In this document: positions 1 to 4,808 of the stretch, in pieces
Layout of the letters: each line of letters starts with the position of its first letter
Position numbering within the stretch: position 1 is the stretch's first letter
Assembly (NCBI GenBank): GCA_016937315.1
Contig: JAFGWD010000118.1
Location: forward strand, 1 to 5,253
Length of the DNA: 5,253 nucleotides
Source of the DNA: Rhodospirillaceae bacterium
Lineage (GTDB): Bacteria > Pseudomonadota > Alphaproteobacteria > Rhodospirillales > Rhodospirillaceae
Reading direction: 5' to 3'
Program-made: the position numbers and the translations under genes
The notes under the pieces: generated by a model
Databases searched by the model: none
Told to the model about the DNA's origin: nothing
The model's input: the letters and a program-made list of their open reading frames with translations, nothing else

Positions 1-655
1 GATCGCGGTACCGTCTCATGACAGGGGTGATGTGACCGCTGCGAACATTTTGCGGATGACCGGATCACCACATCGCGTGACGGTGGCGCGTTTGGATACG
101 GCGCATGCAGCGTGGACGGAGCGCCTGTCTCCGATTTCAGTGCCGCGCATTGCGGTTCTGGTCGGTGGCGCGACCAAGGCGTTTCCGTTTACCGAGGCAC
201 GTGCAACGGAGTTGGGGCGGTCGGTTGCGGCCTTAGCGGCAATGTTAGGGGGGCGGGTCATGCTGACCACGTCGCGGCGCACCGGGCGTGGTGCCGAGGC
301 TGCCTTGTTGTCTGAACTCCCCGGTTCGGTTTGGGCTTACCGTTGGGGGGATGCCGGAGAAAATCCGTATTTTGGTTTGCTTGCCTGGGCCGATATCGTG
401 GTGGTGACAGGGGACTCTATGTCTATGGTCTCAGAGGCATGCGGGACCGAAAAGCCGGTGTTGATTGATGCCCCAGCGGCAGAAACCTCCGCTAAACACG
501 CACGGTTCCATGCCGAACTGATTGCCAGCCGCCGTGCGTTGAGGCTGTCGGAGGACGCAGTCGGCCTTAGCAAGGCGATAAGCGGGCTGGACACCACACC
601 AATCAACGCCGCCACCGATATCGCTGCCGCGTTGCAGGCGCGTGGTTTGGTTTAG
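1..655 (+). CDS. Mitochondrial-fission ELM1-like protein (DUF1022 family), 5'-truncated
   Basis: The reading frame is open from base 2 to the TAG at 653-655, about 217 residues, with no stop before the left edge. A GTG at 32 could be called as a start, but the residues before it (a PSHDRGD stretch) fit the conserved 'P-x-HD' segment of the family, so the gene begins outside the window and GTG 32 is probably internal. Family hallmarks follow: APHRVT-like SPHRVT, VLVGGATKAFPF, TSRRTG, and the strongest block, GENPYFGLLAWADIVVVTGDSMSMVSEACGTEKPV, given here only as its key parts (GENPYFG, VTGDSMSM, SEACGTEKPV). Bacterial members resemble plant ELM1, with a glycosyltransferase-like fold; their biochemical role is unsettled. 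Full-length members are roughly 310-340 residues, so about 100 N-terminal residues are missing. The gene converges on hemN with overlapping stop codons. The family call is confident; the function is not. Confidence 0.85.
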   Translation, partial: IAVPSHDRGDVTAANILRMTGSPHRVTVARLDTAHAAWTERLSPISVPRIAVLVGGATKAFPFTEARATELGRSVAALAAMLGGRVMLTTSRRTGRGAEAALLSELPGSVWAYRWGDAGENPYFGLLAWADIVVVTGDSMSMVSEACGTEKPVLIDAPAAETSAKHARFHAELIASRRALRLSEDAVGLSKAISGLDTTPINAATDIAAALQARGLV

Positions 656-2013
656 ACCGAACGTGAGTGGCGCTGTTCTCCCGCCACCAGATAGCGATCA
701 AAGGCGGCACAGGCCGAGCGTACGAAGGGGCGTCCGGCTTCGGTCATGGCGACGATGTCGCCGGAACGCGTCAACAGGCCGTCATTCTCCATTTCTGACA
801 GTCGTGCATAGGCATTGCGTAAGTCACTGATATCAACGCCGTGCAGGGTTGCGGTGGCAGCGACATCCACGCGCAGATCGCACATCAGGCGTTCGATAAT
901 CGCCCGCCGGGCTTTGTCTTCCACCGAAACCGCAATGCCGCGCTTGGTGGCAAAGGTGTTGGTGGCGATGGTTGCGGCATAGCCTGCAATGTCGGCATCG
1001 TTGACCGCATAGCCCTGCGGCAATTCGCTGATCCCCGATGCGCCCATGCCGATTAAGGCGGTGGTGTTGTCGCTGGTGTAGCCTTGGAAGTTGCGGTTCA
1101 GGGTTCCCTTGGACAAGGCAATGGCAAGGTCATCGCTGGGGTGCGCGTAGTGATCAAAACCGATTTCGACATATCCGGCCGACAGCAGCATCTCGCGGGC
1201 GAGACAAGCCTGAGCCCAGCGTTCTGGGGCACCGGGGAGTGCCGCTTCGGGGATGAGGTTTTGCAGTTTACGCATCCAAGGAACGTGGGCATAGCCGAAC
1301 ACCGCCAAACGATCCGGAGCCAGCGGGAGAATCTTTTCAATGGTTTCTCGGATGTTGGCCTGGGTTTGATGCGGTAGGCCATACATTAAATCGACGTTGA
1401 TGTGGTTGATGCCAACGTCGCGCAGCCCCGTGATCGTGCGTTCGACCATGGAAAACGGTTGTATGCGATGGATGGCTTTTTGTACCGTTGGAGTCAGGTC
1501 CTGGACGCCAACCGAAGCACGTCTGACACCGCATCGTGCCATTGACGCGATCAAATCGGGCTGAGTTGTGCGGGGATCTAGCTCAATGGCGATTTCGGTG
1601 GTGTCGTGGAAAGAAAAGGCGTCCCGCAACATGCCCATCAGGTCTTCAAAATCCGGGGCAGAGAGAATCGATGGGCTGCCGCCGCCGAAATGCAAATAGC
1701 GAATCGGTTGTGGTGCTCGTGTCCCCTTGCCTAAGTGGGATGCCACCATGCTGATTTCTTGCTTTAGGCTGCTTAGATAGTTGGCCACCGGCCCATAGCT
1801 GGGCGCACCCCGCGTATGGCAGCCGCAAAACCAGCACAGCACCTCGCAATACGGGATATGCAGATAGAGCGAAAGCTCCTGCGTGGGCGCAAGAGCACTC
1901 AGCCAGCCACGGAACATCTCAGCGGTGATCCCGGCGTGAAAATGTGGGGCTGTCGGGTATGACGTATAGCGCGGGATTCGCGCGTCATATTTGGCAATCA
2001 ACTCAGTTGGCAT
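652..2013 (-). CDS. hemN: Oxygen-independent coproporphyrinogen III oxidase (dehydrogenase) HemN
   Basis: A cytosolic radical-SAM enzyme that converts coproporphyrinogen III to protoporphyrinogen IX without oxygen, a late step of haem (and bacteriochlorophyll) synthesis. The 453-residue product matches the usual HemN length of about 450-460. The [4Fe-4S] motif CX3CX2CXC is at C56, C60, C63 and C65 (YCEVLCWFCGC). The GGGSPS SAM-binding strand is near 110-115, the HRIQPF segment at 182-187, and the HemN-specific LNRNFQGYTS at 305-314 and IGMGASGIS at 321-329 separate it from HemW-like paralogues. The open frame extends upstream to 2145, but the start at 2013 is preferred: it gives the typical N-terminus (MPTELIAKYD...RYTSYPTAPHF) and has an AAGGGAG ribosome site five bases upstream. 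The gene is divergent from hyi and convergent with the ELM1-like gene. No FNR-type box is seen upstream, although anaerobic control is common for hemN. Confidence 0.96.
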   Translation of the reverse strand: MPTELIAKYDARIPRYTSYPTAPHFHAGITAEMFRGWLSALAPTQELSLYLHIPYCEVLCWFCGCHTRGAPSYGPVANYLSSLKQEISMVASHLGKGTRAPQPIRYLHFGGGSPSILSAPDFEDLMGMLRDAFSFHDTTEIAIELDPRTTQPDLIASMARCGVRRASVGVQDLTPTVQKAIHRIQPFSMVERTITGLRDVGINHINVDLMYGLPHQTQANIRETIEKILPLAPDRLAVFGYAHVPWMRKLQNLIPEAALPGAPERWAQACLAREMLLSAGYVEIGFDHYAHPSDDLAIALSKGTLNRNFQGYTSDNTTALIGMGASGISELPQGYAVNDADIAGYAATIATNTFATKRGIAVSVEDKARRAIIERLMCDLRVDVAATATLHGVDISDLRNAYARLSEMENDGLLTRSGDIVAMTEAGRPFVRSACAAFDRYLVAGEQRHSRSV

Positions 2014-2126
2014 GGAGACTCCCTTATCCTGCTGAAAGCTAGGCTTGCGGAGAGGGGGTTGCAAGAGGCTCGATGTCTGCGCACACTCGCTTTTTGCAAT
2101 TGTTCGTATCTTTAAGGATGTGCCAG
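2014..2126. promoter_or_regulatory. Divergent hemN-hyi intergenic region
   Basis: This 113-base gap separates two divergent genes and must hold both of their promoters. Two TTGCAA palindromes lie 35 bases apart (2059-2064 and 2094-2099). On the minus strand the first is followed, 17 bases on, by TAGCTT, a weak -35/-10 candidate for hemN. No TTGAT-N4-ATCAA FNR site is visible. For hyi, AAGGA (2114-2118) lies eight bases before the ATG and TATCTT at 2107-2112 is too close to it to be a convincing -10. No promoter can be assigned with confidence. Confidence 0.35.
2019..2025 (-). promoter_or_regulatory. Ribosome binding site that fixes the hemN start
   Basis: On the minus strand AAGGGAG lies five bases before the ATG at 2013-2011. 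It supports this internal start over the longer frame from 2145, whose extra 44 residues have no resemblance to HemN N-termini and would run into the hyi 5' region. Confidence 0.75.
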
Positions 2127-2939
2127 ATGCCGAGGTTTTCCGCAAACCTGTCGTTTCTTTTCCAAGAATGGGAGATGGAAGCCCGTTTCGTCGCGGCTGC
2201 GAAAGCCGGGTTTAAGGGCGTGGAAGTGCCCTTTCCCTATGATATTGGCTTGGGTCGCCTGGGCGATTTGTTGAGTATGAACGGCCTGCAATTGGCGTGT
2301 TTTAATGCTCCGGCCGGGGATTGGGAAAAAGGCGAACGCGGCTTGGCTGCGTTACCGGGGCGTGAGAATGAATTTTTTGAAGGTCTGGAACGGGCCTTTG
2401 ACCTGGCGGATTTCGTTGACGCCAAACGCATTCATGTGATGGCGGGGATTATTCCAGAGGATGAAGACTTCGATGATGTGTACGACACTTATGTCGGCAA
2501 CCTCATCCGTGCCGCCAAAGAAGCGCGGGAGCGCGGCTTGACGGTGATGATCGAACCGATTTCCGAGGCAGGCATCCCCGATTATATGTTGGAAAAACCA
2601 GAACAGGCGTTAGCAGTAATTGCCGATGTTGGGTCGCCAGCCTTGGGGCTGATGCTGGATGTCTATCATGCCCAGATGGCGCAAGGTCGTCTGAGCGAAA
2701 CCCTGGAAATGGCTATGGCTGATTTGATGCATGTGCAAATCGCCGGTGTACCGGACCGGGCCGAGCCGGATACCGGTGAGGTCAACTACCCCTATCTGTT
2801 TGATTTGTTGGATGCACACGGGTATTCTGGGTGGATCGGGTTGGAATACTATCCGCGTATGGGGACATTGGCCGGCCTCAGATGGGCGAAGGCCTGGGGG
2901 ATCTCCGGGGACGCCGTGCCGCCTCCGGTCGCGTCGTAA
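2127..2939 (+). CDS. hyi: Hydroxypyruvate isomerase / 2-oxo-tetronate isomerase family protein
   Basis: A cytosolic TIM-barrel sugar isomerase (AP-endonuclease-2/xylose-isomerase-like superfamily) of 270 residues, near the family norm of about 260. The start at 2127 is chosen because MPRFSANLSFLF matches the characteristic Hyi N-terminus and AAGGA lies eight bases upstream; the in-frame ATG at 2073 would add 18 unrelated residues. Family blocks in order are AGFKGVEVPFPYD (27-39), VMIEPIS with Glu143, LMLDVYHAQM with Asp178, HVQIAGVPDRAEPDTGE with Gln204, and WIGLEYYP with Glu240. Glu143 and Glu240 are in the positions of the paired catalytic/metal-binding glutamates, with Asp178 and Gln204 as the other metal ligands. 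Known activities in the family are hydroxypyruvate-tartronate semialdehyde isomerisation and 2-oxo-tetronate isomerisation (OtnI). No glyoxylate or tetronate pathway gene is in the window, so the substrate is open. Confidence 0.88.
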   Translation: MPRFSANLSFLFQEWEMEARFVAAAKAGFKGVEVPFPYDIGLGRLGDLLSMNGLQLACFNAPAGDWEKGERGLAALPGRENEFFEGLERAFDLADFVDAKRIHVMAGIIPEDEDFDDVYDTYVGNLIRAAKEARERGLTVMIEPISEAGIPDYMLEKPEQALAVIADVGSPALGLMLDVYHAQMAQGRLSETLEMAMADLMHVQIAGVPDRAEPDTGEVNYPYLFDLLDAHGYSGWIGLEYYPRMGTLAGLRWAKAWGISGDAVPPPVAS

Positions 2940-2969
2940 CCAAAACGTGGGAAATGGTATCCGCAGCCC

Positions 2970-2998
2970 TTGACTTGGCTGTGGAAGGGCGCTATCAA
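2970..2998 (+). promoter_or_regulatory. Sigma70-like promoter of the tRNA-His gene
   Basis: TTGACT (2970-2975) and TATCAA (2993-2998) are separated by 17 bases. Transcription would start near 3005, a few bases before the mature tRNA 5' end at 3012. The GC-rich stretch between the -10 and the start (AGCGCCCC) is typical of stable-RNA promoters under stringent control. It was identified by eye from consensus match and placement. Confidence 0.6.
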
Positions 2999-3006
2999 CA
3001 GCGCCC
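2987..3006. repeat. GC-rich inverted repeat over the tRNA-His -10 region
   Basis: GGGCGCT (2987-2993) and AGCGCCC (3000-3006) form a perfect seven-base inverted repeat around the loop ATCAAC. It lies 48 bases after the hyi stop and overlaps the putative tRNA -10 box. There is no following T tract, so it is not a standard intrinsic terminator. It might end hyi transcripts weakly, act as an operator, or be incidental. Confidence 0.45.
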
Positions 3007-3011
3007 CATGT

Positions 3012-3089
3012 GGCGGGTGTAGCTCAGTTGGTTAGAGCGCCAGTTTGTGGTACTGGATGTCGTCGGTTCGATTCCGATCACTCGCCCCA
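3012..3089 (+). tRNA. tRNA-His (anticodon GTG), CCA encoded
   Basis: A complete cloverleaf can be drawn. The acceptor stem is 3013-3019 with 3079-3085. The histidine-specific extra G-1 at 3012 faces C73 at 3086. The D stem GCTC/GAGC is 3022-3025 with 3035-3038. The anticodon stem is 3040-3044 with 3052-3056, with loop TTGTGGT and anticodon GTG at 3047-3049. The five-base variable loop is 3057-3061. The T stem is 3062-3066 with 3074-3078, with loop TTCGATT, and CCA is 3087-3089. The sequence from 3042 to 3089 is also the left attachment core of an integrated element, so the 3' part of this gene may have been brought in by the element, which rebuilt an intact tRNA. Confidence 0.97.
3042..3089 (+). 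repeat. attL core (48-base direct repeat, inside tRNA-His)
   Basis: Identical base for base to 4682-4729. The identity starts at the third base of the anticodon stem and ends with the encoded CCA; the flanking bases differ on both sides (C versus A before, T versus A after). The repeat covers the anticodon loop, variable loop, T arm and 3' acceptor strand, the segment commonly used by tRNA-targeting tyrosine recombinases. Confidence 0.9.
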
Positions 3090-3103
3090 TTTTATCCATT
3101 TTG

Positions 3104-3118
3104 ATCAATGAATTATAG
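3104..3118 (+). repeat. Left-end arm-type motif ATCAAT-N3-TTATAG
   Basis: ATCAATGAATTATAG starts 15 bases inside the left core. It matches the reverse complement of 4604-4618 near the right end (ATCAATAGGTTATAG) at 12 of 15 positions, differing only in the three central bases. Together with the GTGGCAAAC motifs, this makes the two ends of the element mirror each other. A recombinase or accessory-factor binding role is inferred. Confidence 0.5.
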
Positions 3119-3138
3119 CCGCGATTCGCGGCGCTTTG

Positions 3139-3170
3139 AGAGTGGCAAACCCGCAAAGGTTTGCCACTCT
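3139..3170. repeat. Perfect 13-base inverted repeat, GTGGCAAACC type
   Basis: AGAGTGGCAAACC (3139-3151) and its exact complement (3158-3170) flank the six-base loop CGCAAA. The GTGGCAAAC core recurs at the other end of the element (4590-4598 complementary orientation, 4648-4656). It could be a pair of protein-binding sites for recombination. It could also form an RNA hairpin that stops tRNA-His transcription now that the original terminator has been moved 1.6 kb away, but only a short T run follows, so it is a poor intrinsic terminator. A second small hairpin, GCCGCG-ATT-CGCGGC, lies just before it at 3118-3132. Confidence 0.6.
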
Positions 3171-3278
3171 TATGCATTTCGTGCCCTGTGATCTGGCAGA
3201 CCTATTTGAAAAATATACGAAAACGCCAGTTTTAGACCCTGAACCAGTCGCCATTGCTCGAATCGCGCTAGCCAGCGG

Positions 3279-3331
3279 AGGCATCCCTCTATGCCTGACT
3301 TTCATACGAATGAAAGCCTCATAGCAGTCAG
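3279..3331. repeat. Cluster of three small inverted repeats
   Basis: AGGCAT-N6-ATGCCT (3279-3296) and TTTCAT-ACGA-ATGAAA (3300-3315) are adjacent. CTGAC (3295-3299) can pair with GTCAG (3327-3331) around the second hairpin, sharing two bases with the first. It could be a structured RNA or operator region; short hairpins of six pairs are also common by chance. Confidence 0.3.
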
Positions 3332-3514
3332 CTTCCCCACGCCTGGATGTATGTTGTGAGATCTGATGGACGGCATGGGTGCCCGCGGACGTTCGATGAA
3401 ATCAATGGCGTGGCGCGGAAGGGATGGGCATCACGGCCCGCCAGTATTGTCCCGGCAAAAAAACATCAAGGCGGCAAGTCGTCGGGGCTGTCCACTCCAT
3501 CAGGACATTTACGC

Positions 3515-3543
3515 TTGACTCGTTCTGTGATTTTATCTTGATA
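3515..3543 (+). promoter_or_regulatory. Candidate promoter of the element's cargo gene
   Basis: CTTGACT gives a good -35 (TTGACT, 3515-3520). At a 17-base spacing the -10 is TTGATA (3538-3543), a poor match. The position, about 30 bases before the ATG at 3572, suits the gene. The good -35 and weak -10 would fit an activated promoter or a chance match. Confidence 0.35.
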
Positions 3544-3571
3544 GCCGTGTGCTATTGAGGAAGGGAAGGTT

Positions 3572-4465
3572 ATGTCTGAGACGCAGCTAAAATTGACATT
3601 TGATGGGCCAGCGATGGACGGCGGCGTTATTGATGTCAACGACCTTGCTCCGGCGCTACTATCTGTAGGCGAGCTGATACAGTCGGCTAATTCCCACTTA
3701 AATGGTAAGCGTGCGCAAGTCTCTGTGCGTGTTCGTGCAACTTCGCATGCTTGCTTTGAAATTGACCTGTCTCTTTTCCAATCACTAGCGGAAAGTGCAA
3801 AATCACTACTCAGCTTTGCCTGTGATCATAAGGACGAAATAACAGTCGTTAAGGATCTGACTGAGATTGTCTTTGGTTGTACAGGCGGCATGCTCGGTTT
3901 GGTGGCTTTTTTAAAGGGGCGCAAGCCGGATAAGGTCGAACATAAAGACGGGAATGTGTATGTCCACATTGGCGATAATGTTTTCGTGACTAGCAAGGAA
4001 GCTATTGAACTTGCTCAAAACGTTGAGGTTCGTGAGCAAGCCAGAAAAGCTGTCTCTGTCTTGTCGAAAGATGGCGTTGATGCGCTACGTTTTACAACGC
4101 CGTTAAGTCCACCGTTAGAAATCACAAAGGCCCAAGTTGGTCATTTTGAGTACACCCTCTCCGAGGATGAAGATGTTATTAACAATGATGTCCGGGAGAT
4201 GGTTTTACAGGTTGTCAGCTTGAGTTTCAAGGAAGACAACAAGTGGCGAGTTACTGACGGTGGCGATGCTTTCACTGTGAGCATTGAGGACGTGGATTTT
4301 CTCAACAAGATTGCAAACAGTGAGATTGCTTTTTCGAAGAATGATTATCTGAAATGCAGAGTCCGCGTCATTCAGCTGAGAACACCCAAAGGGCTTAAAA
4401 TCGAGCGCCGTATAGTTGAGATGATCGAGCACACCCCGGCGGCTCAACAGCTCAAGCTAATGTAA
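3572..4465 (+). CDS. Uncharacterised 297-residue cargo protein of the tRNA-His element
   Basis: I do not recognise a named family. AGGAAGG (3558-3564) lies seven bases before the ATG, and the frame runs uninterrupted to TAA. The product appears soluble and mixed alpha/beta. Residues 1-66 have strand-like segments (QLKLTF, AQVSVRVRATSHACFEIDLSL) around the helix-like DLAPALLSVGELIQSANSHL. Residues 97-115 (TEIVFGCTGGMLGLVAFLKG) are a short hydrophobic, glycine-rich stretch, which could be a buried helix or a weak membrane contact. Residues 118-190 are charged. The C-terminal part (about 207-287) is strand-rich: VVSLSFKEDNKWRVTDGG, FTVSIEDVDFLNKI, YLKCRVRVIQLR, LKIERRIVEMIEH. No signal peptide, nuclease triad, P-loop, HTH or recombinase motif is seen. 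As the only substantial gene on the element it is probable cargo, for example host-benefit or phage defence, or a regulator; this is inference. Its base composition is lower in GC than the flanks. Confidence 0.85.
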   Translation: MSETQLKLTFDGPAMDGGVIDVNDLAPALLSVGELIQSANSHLNGKRAQVSVRVRATSHACFEIDLSLFQSLAESAKSLLSFACDHKDEITVVKDLTEIVFGCTGGMLGLVAFLKGRKPDKVEHKDGNVYVHIGDNVFVTSKEAIELAQNVEVREQARKAVSVLSKDGVDALRFTTPLSPPLEITKAQVGHFEYTLSEDEDVINNDVREMVLQVVSLSFKEDNKWRVTDGGDAFTVSIEDVDFLNKIANSEIAFSKNDYLKCRVRVIQLRTPKGLKIERRIVEMIEHTPAAQQLKLM

Positions 4466-4477
4466 AAGGCACTTTCC

Positions 4478-4540
4478 ATGCGTTTTCTACTCCTTGCTAC
4501 GGTTCTCCTTATTCCCACGATTACACAGCATGCCAGATAA
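4478..4540 (+). CDS. Possible 20-residue hydrophobic peptide after the cargo gene
   Basis: An ATG 12 bases after the cargo stop opens a 20-codon frame, preceded by AAAAGG with an eight-base spacer. The peptide begins MRFLLLATVLLIP and ends TITQHAR: one positive residue, then a hydrophobic core, like a bare signal peptide or small membrane peptide. It could be a truncated secreted-protein gene, a small membrane protein co-transcribed with the cargo, or chance. A good ribosome site and suitable spacing are the only supports. Confidence 0.3.
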   Translation: MRFLLLATVLLIPTITQHAR

Positions 4541-4589
4541 TCCGCAGCCCGTCCTCACGCAGCTCCTGCGTCATCCATCGTCGTGAAAA

Positions 4590-4667
4590 GTTTGCCACGC
4601 CACCTATAACCTATTGATATCTATAACCGTGAACAAATCGGGAACTATGGCAAACCACATTGATATC
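4590..4667. repeat. Right-end arm-type repeat cluster
   Basis: This AT-rich stretch ends 14 bases before the right core. It contains GTTTGCCAC (4590-4598), CTATAACC (4604-4611) repeated at 4621-4628, ATTGATATC (4613-4621) repeated at 4659-4667, and TGGCAAACC (4648-4656). CTATAACCTATTGAT (4604-4618) is the inverted counterpart of the left-end motif at 3104-3118, and the two GTTTGCCA/TGGCAAAC copies match the left-end inverted repeat. The arrangement resembles the arm sites of a lambda-type attP; the binding protein is unknown. Confidence 0.55.
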
Positions 4668-4681
4668 GTTATGAAATTTTA

Positions 4682-4729
4682 AGTTTGTGGTACTGGATGT
4701 CGTCGGTTCGATTCCGATCACTCGCCCCA
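4682..4729 (+). repeat. attR core: orphan 3' fragment of tRNA-His
   Basis: An exact copy of the last 48 bases of tRNA-His, from within the anticodon stem through CCA. The bases upstream (AAATTTTA) cannot form the D arm or 5' acceptor strand, so this is not a functional tRNA. It is the displaced 3' end left by integration and sits directly before the terminator. Confidence 0.9.
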
Positions 4730-4764
4730 AAAACCCCTTACGATTTAATGCGTAAGGGGTTTTT
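4730..4764. terminator. Intrinsic terminator, ancestral to tRNA-His, probably bidirectional
   Basis: AAACCCCTTACG (4731-4742) pairs perfectly with CGTAAGGGGTTT (4751-4762) around an eight-base loop, followed by more T residues. It begins right after the CCA of the orphan tRNA fragment, where a tRNA-His terminator would lie before insertion. The A run before the stem gives a T run on the minus strand, so it can also end the leftward hydrolase gene, whose stop codon is at 4811-4809. Confidence 0.9.
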
Positions 4765-4808
4765 CTATTTTTATCCGTATATTTAGAGCCGATTCCGCCC
4801 ACATTGAA

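Larger units (their letters stand above)
3171..3571. other. Non-coding leader region of the element
   Basis: About 400 bases separate the left-end repeat from the cargo gene. Short open frames of about 60 residues occur on both strands (for example 3136-3324 and 3347-3541), but none has a convincing ribosome site or a recognisable product. Apart from the cluster of small inverted repeats at 3279-3331 and a candidate promoter near 3515, nothing identifiable is seen. It may be the remains of deleted element genes or a regulatory/untranslated region. Confidence 0.5.
3042..4729. mobile_element. Minimal integrated element at tRNA-His, no recombinase visible
   Basis: A perfect 48-base direct repeat bounds 1,640 bases of DNA. 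The left copy is the 3' part of the functional tRNA-His; the right copy is an orphan 3' fragment followed directly by a terminator that fits the pre-insertion tRNA gene. This is the usual result of tyrosine-recombinase integration into a tRNA 3' end. The interior holds one 297-residue gene of unknown family, a possible 20-codon ORF, and about 480 bases of apparently non-coding DNA. The cargo gene samples near 46% GC, against about 58% in the flanks (hand counts on a few lines). No integrase, excisionase, primase or transposase frame is present. It could be a satellite mobilised in trans or a deletion remnant of a larger island. The boundaries are seen directly; mobility is inferred. Confidence 0.82.

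Noticed and set aside
1098..1382. Several ORFs of 60-100 codons inside hemN on both strands
   Set aside because: Out-of-frame shadows of a gene with clear family motifs along its whole length.
2073..2126. Longer N-terminus for hyi from ATG 2073
   Set aside because: The 18 extra residues do not match the family, and the ATG at 2127 has its own ribosome site and the canonical MPRF start.
2014..2145. Longer N-terminus for hemN from 2145
   Set aside because: The added 44 residues are unlike HemN, and they would cover the ribosome site of the preferred start and overlap hyi.
3101..3108. TTGATCAA as an FNR-type site
   Set aside because: The half-sites TTGAT and ATCAA overlap instead of being separated by four bases, and the position is inside the element end, where it is better explained by the repeated ATCAAT motif.
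2995..3177. Minus-strand ORF ending in a GRVIGIEPTTSSTTN peptide, and a similar one at 4611-4802
   Set aside because: The shared peptide is the antisense translation of the tRNA-His sequence and of its 48-base copy; it is a known kind of spurious annotation, not a gene.
3136..3324. 62-codon plus-strand ORF in the element
   Set aside because: It starts inside the 13-base inverted repeat, has no clear ribosome site, and its product resembles nothing recognisable.
3347..3541. 64-codon plus-strand ORF before the cargo gene
   Set aside because: No ribosome site and no recognisable motif; I looked for an excisionase-like or HTH pattern and saw none. It may be a gene remnant, but that cannot be supported.
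3042..4729. CRISPR array or integron cassette array
   Set aside because: There is only one pair of 48-base repeats, 1.6 kb apart, with no spacer-repeat periodicity and no attC-like structure; a tRNA att duplication explains it fully.
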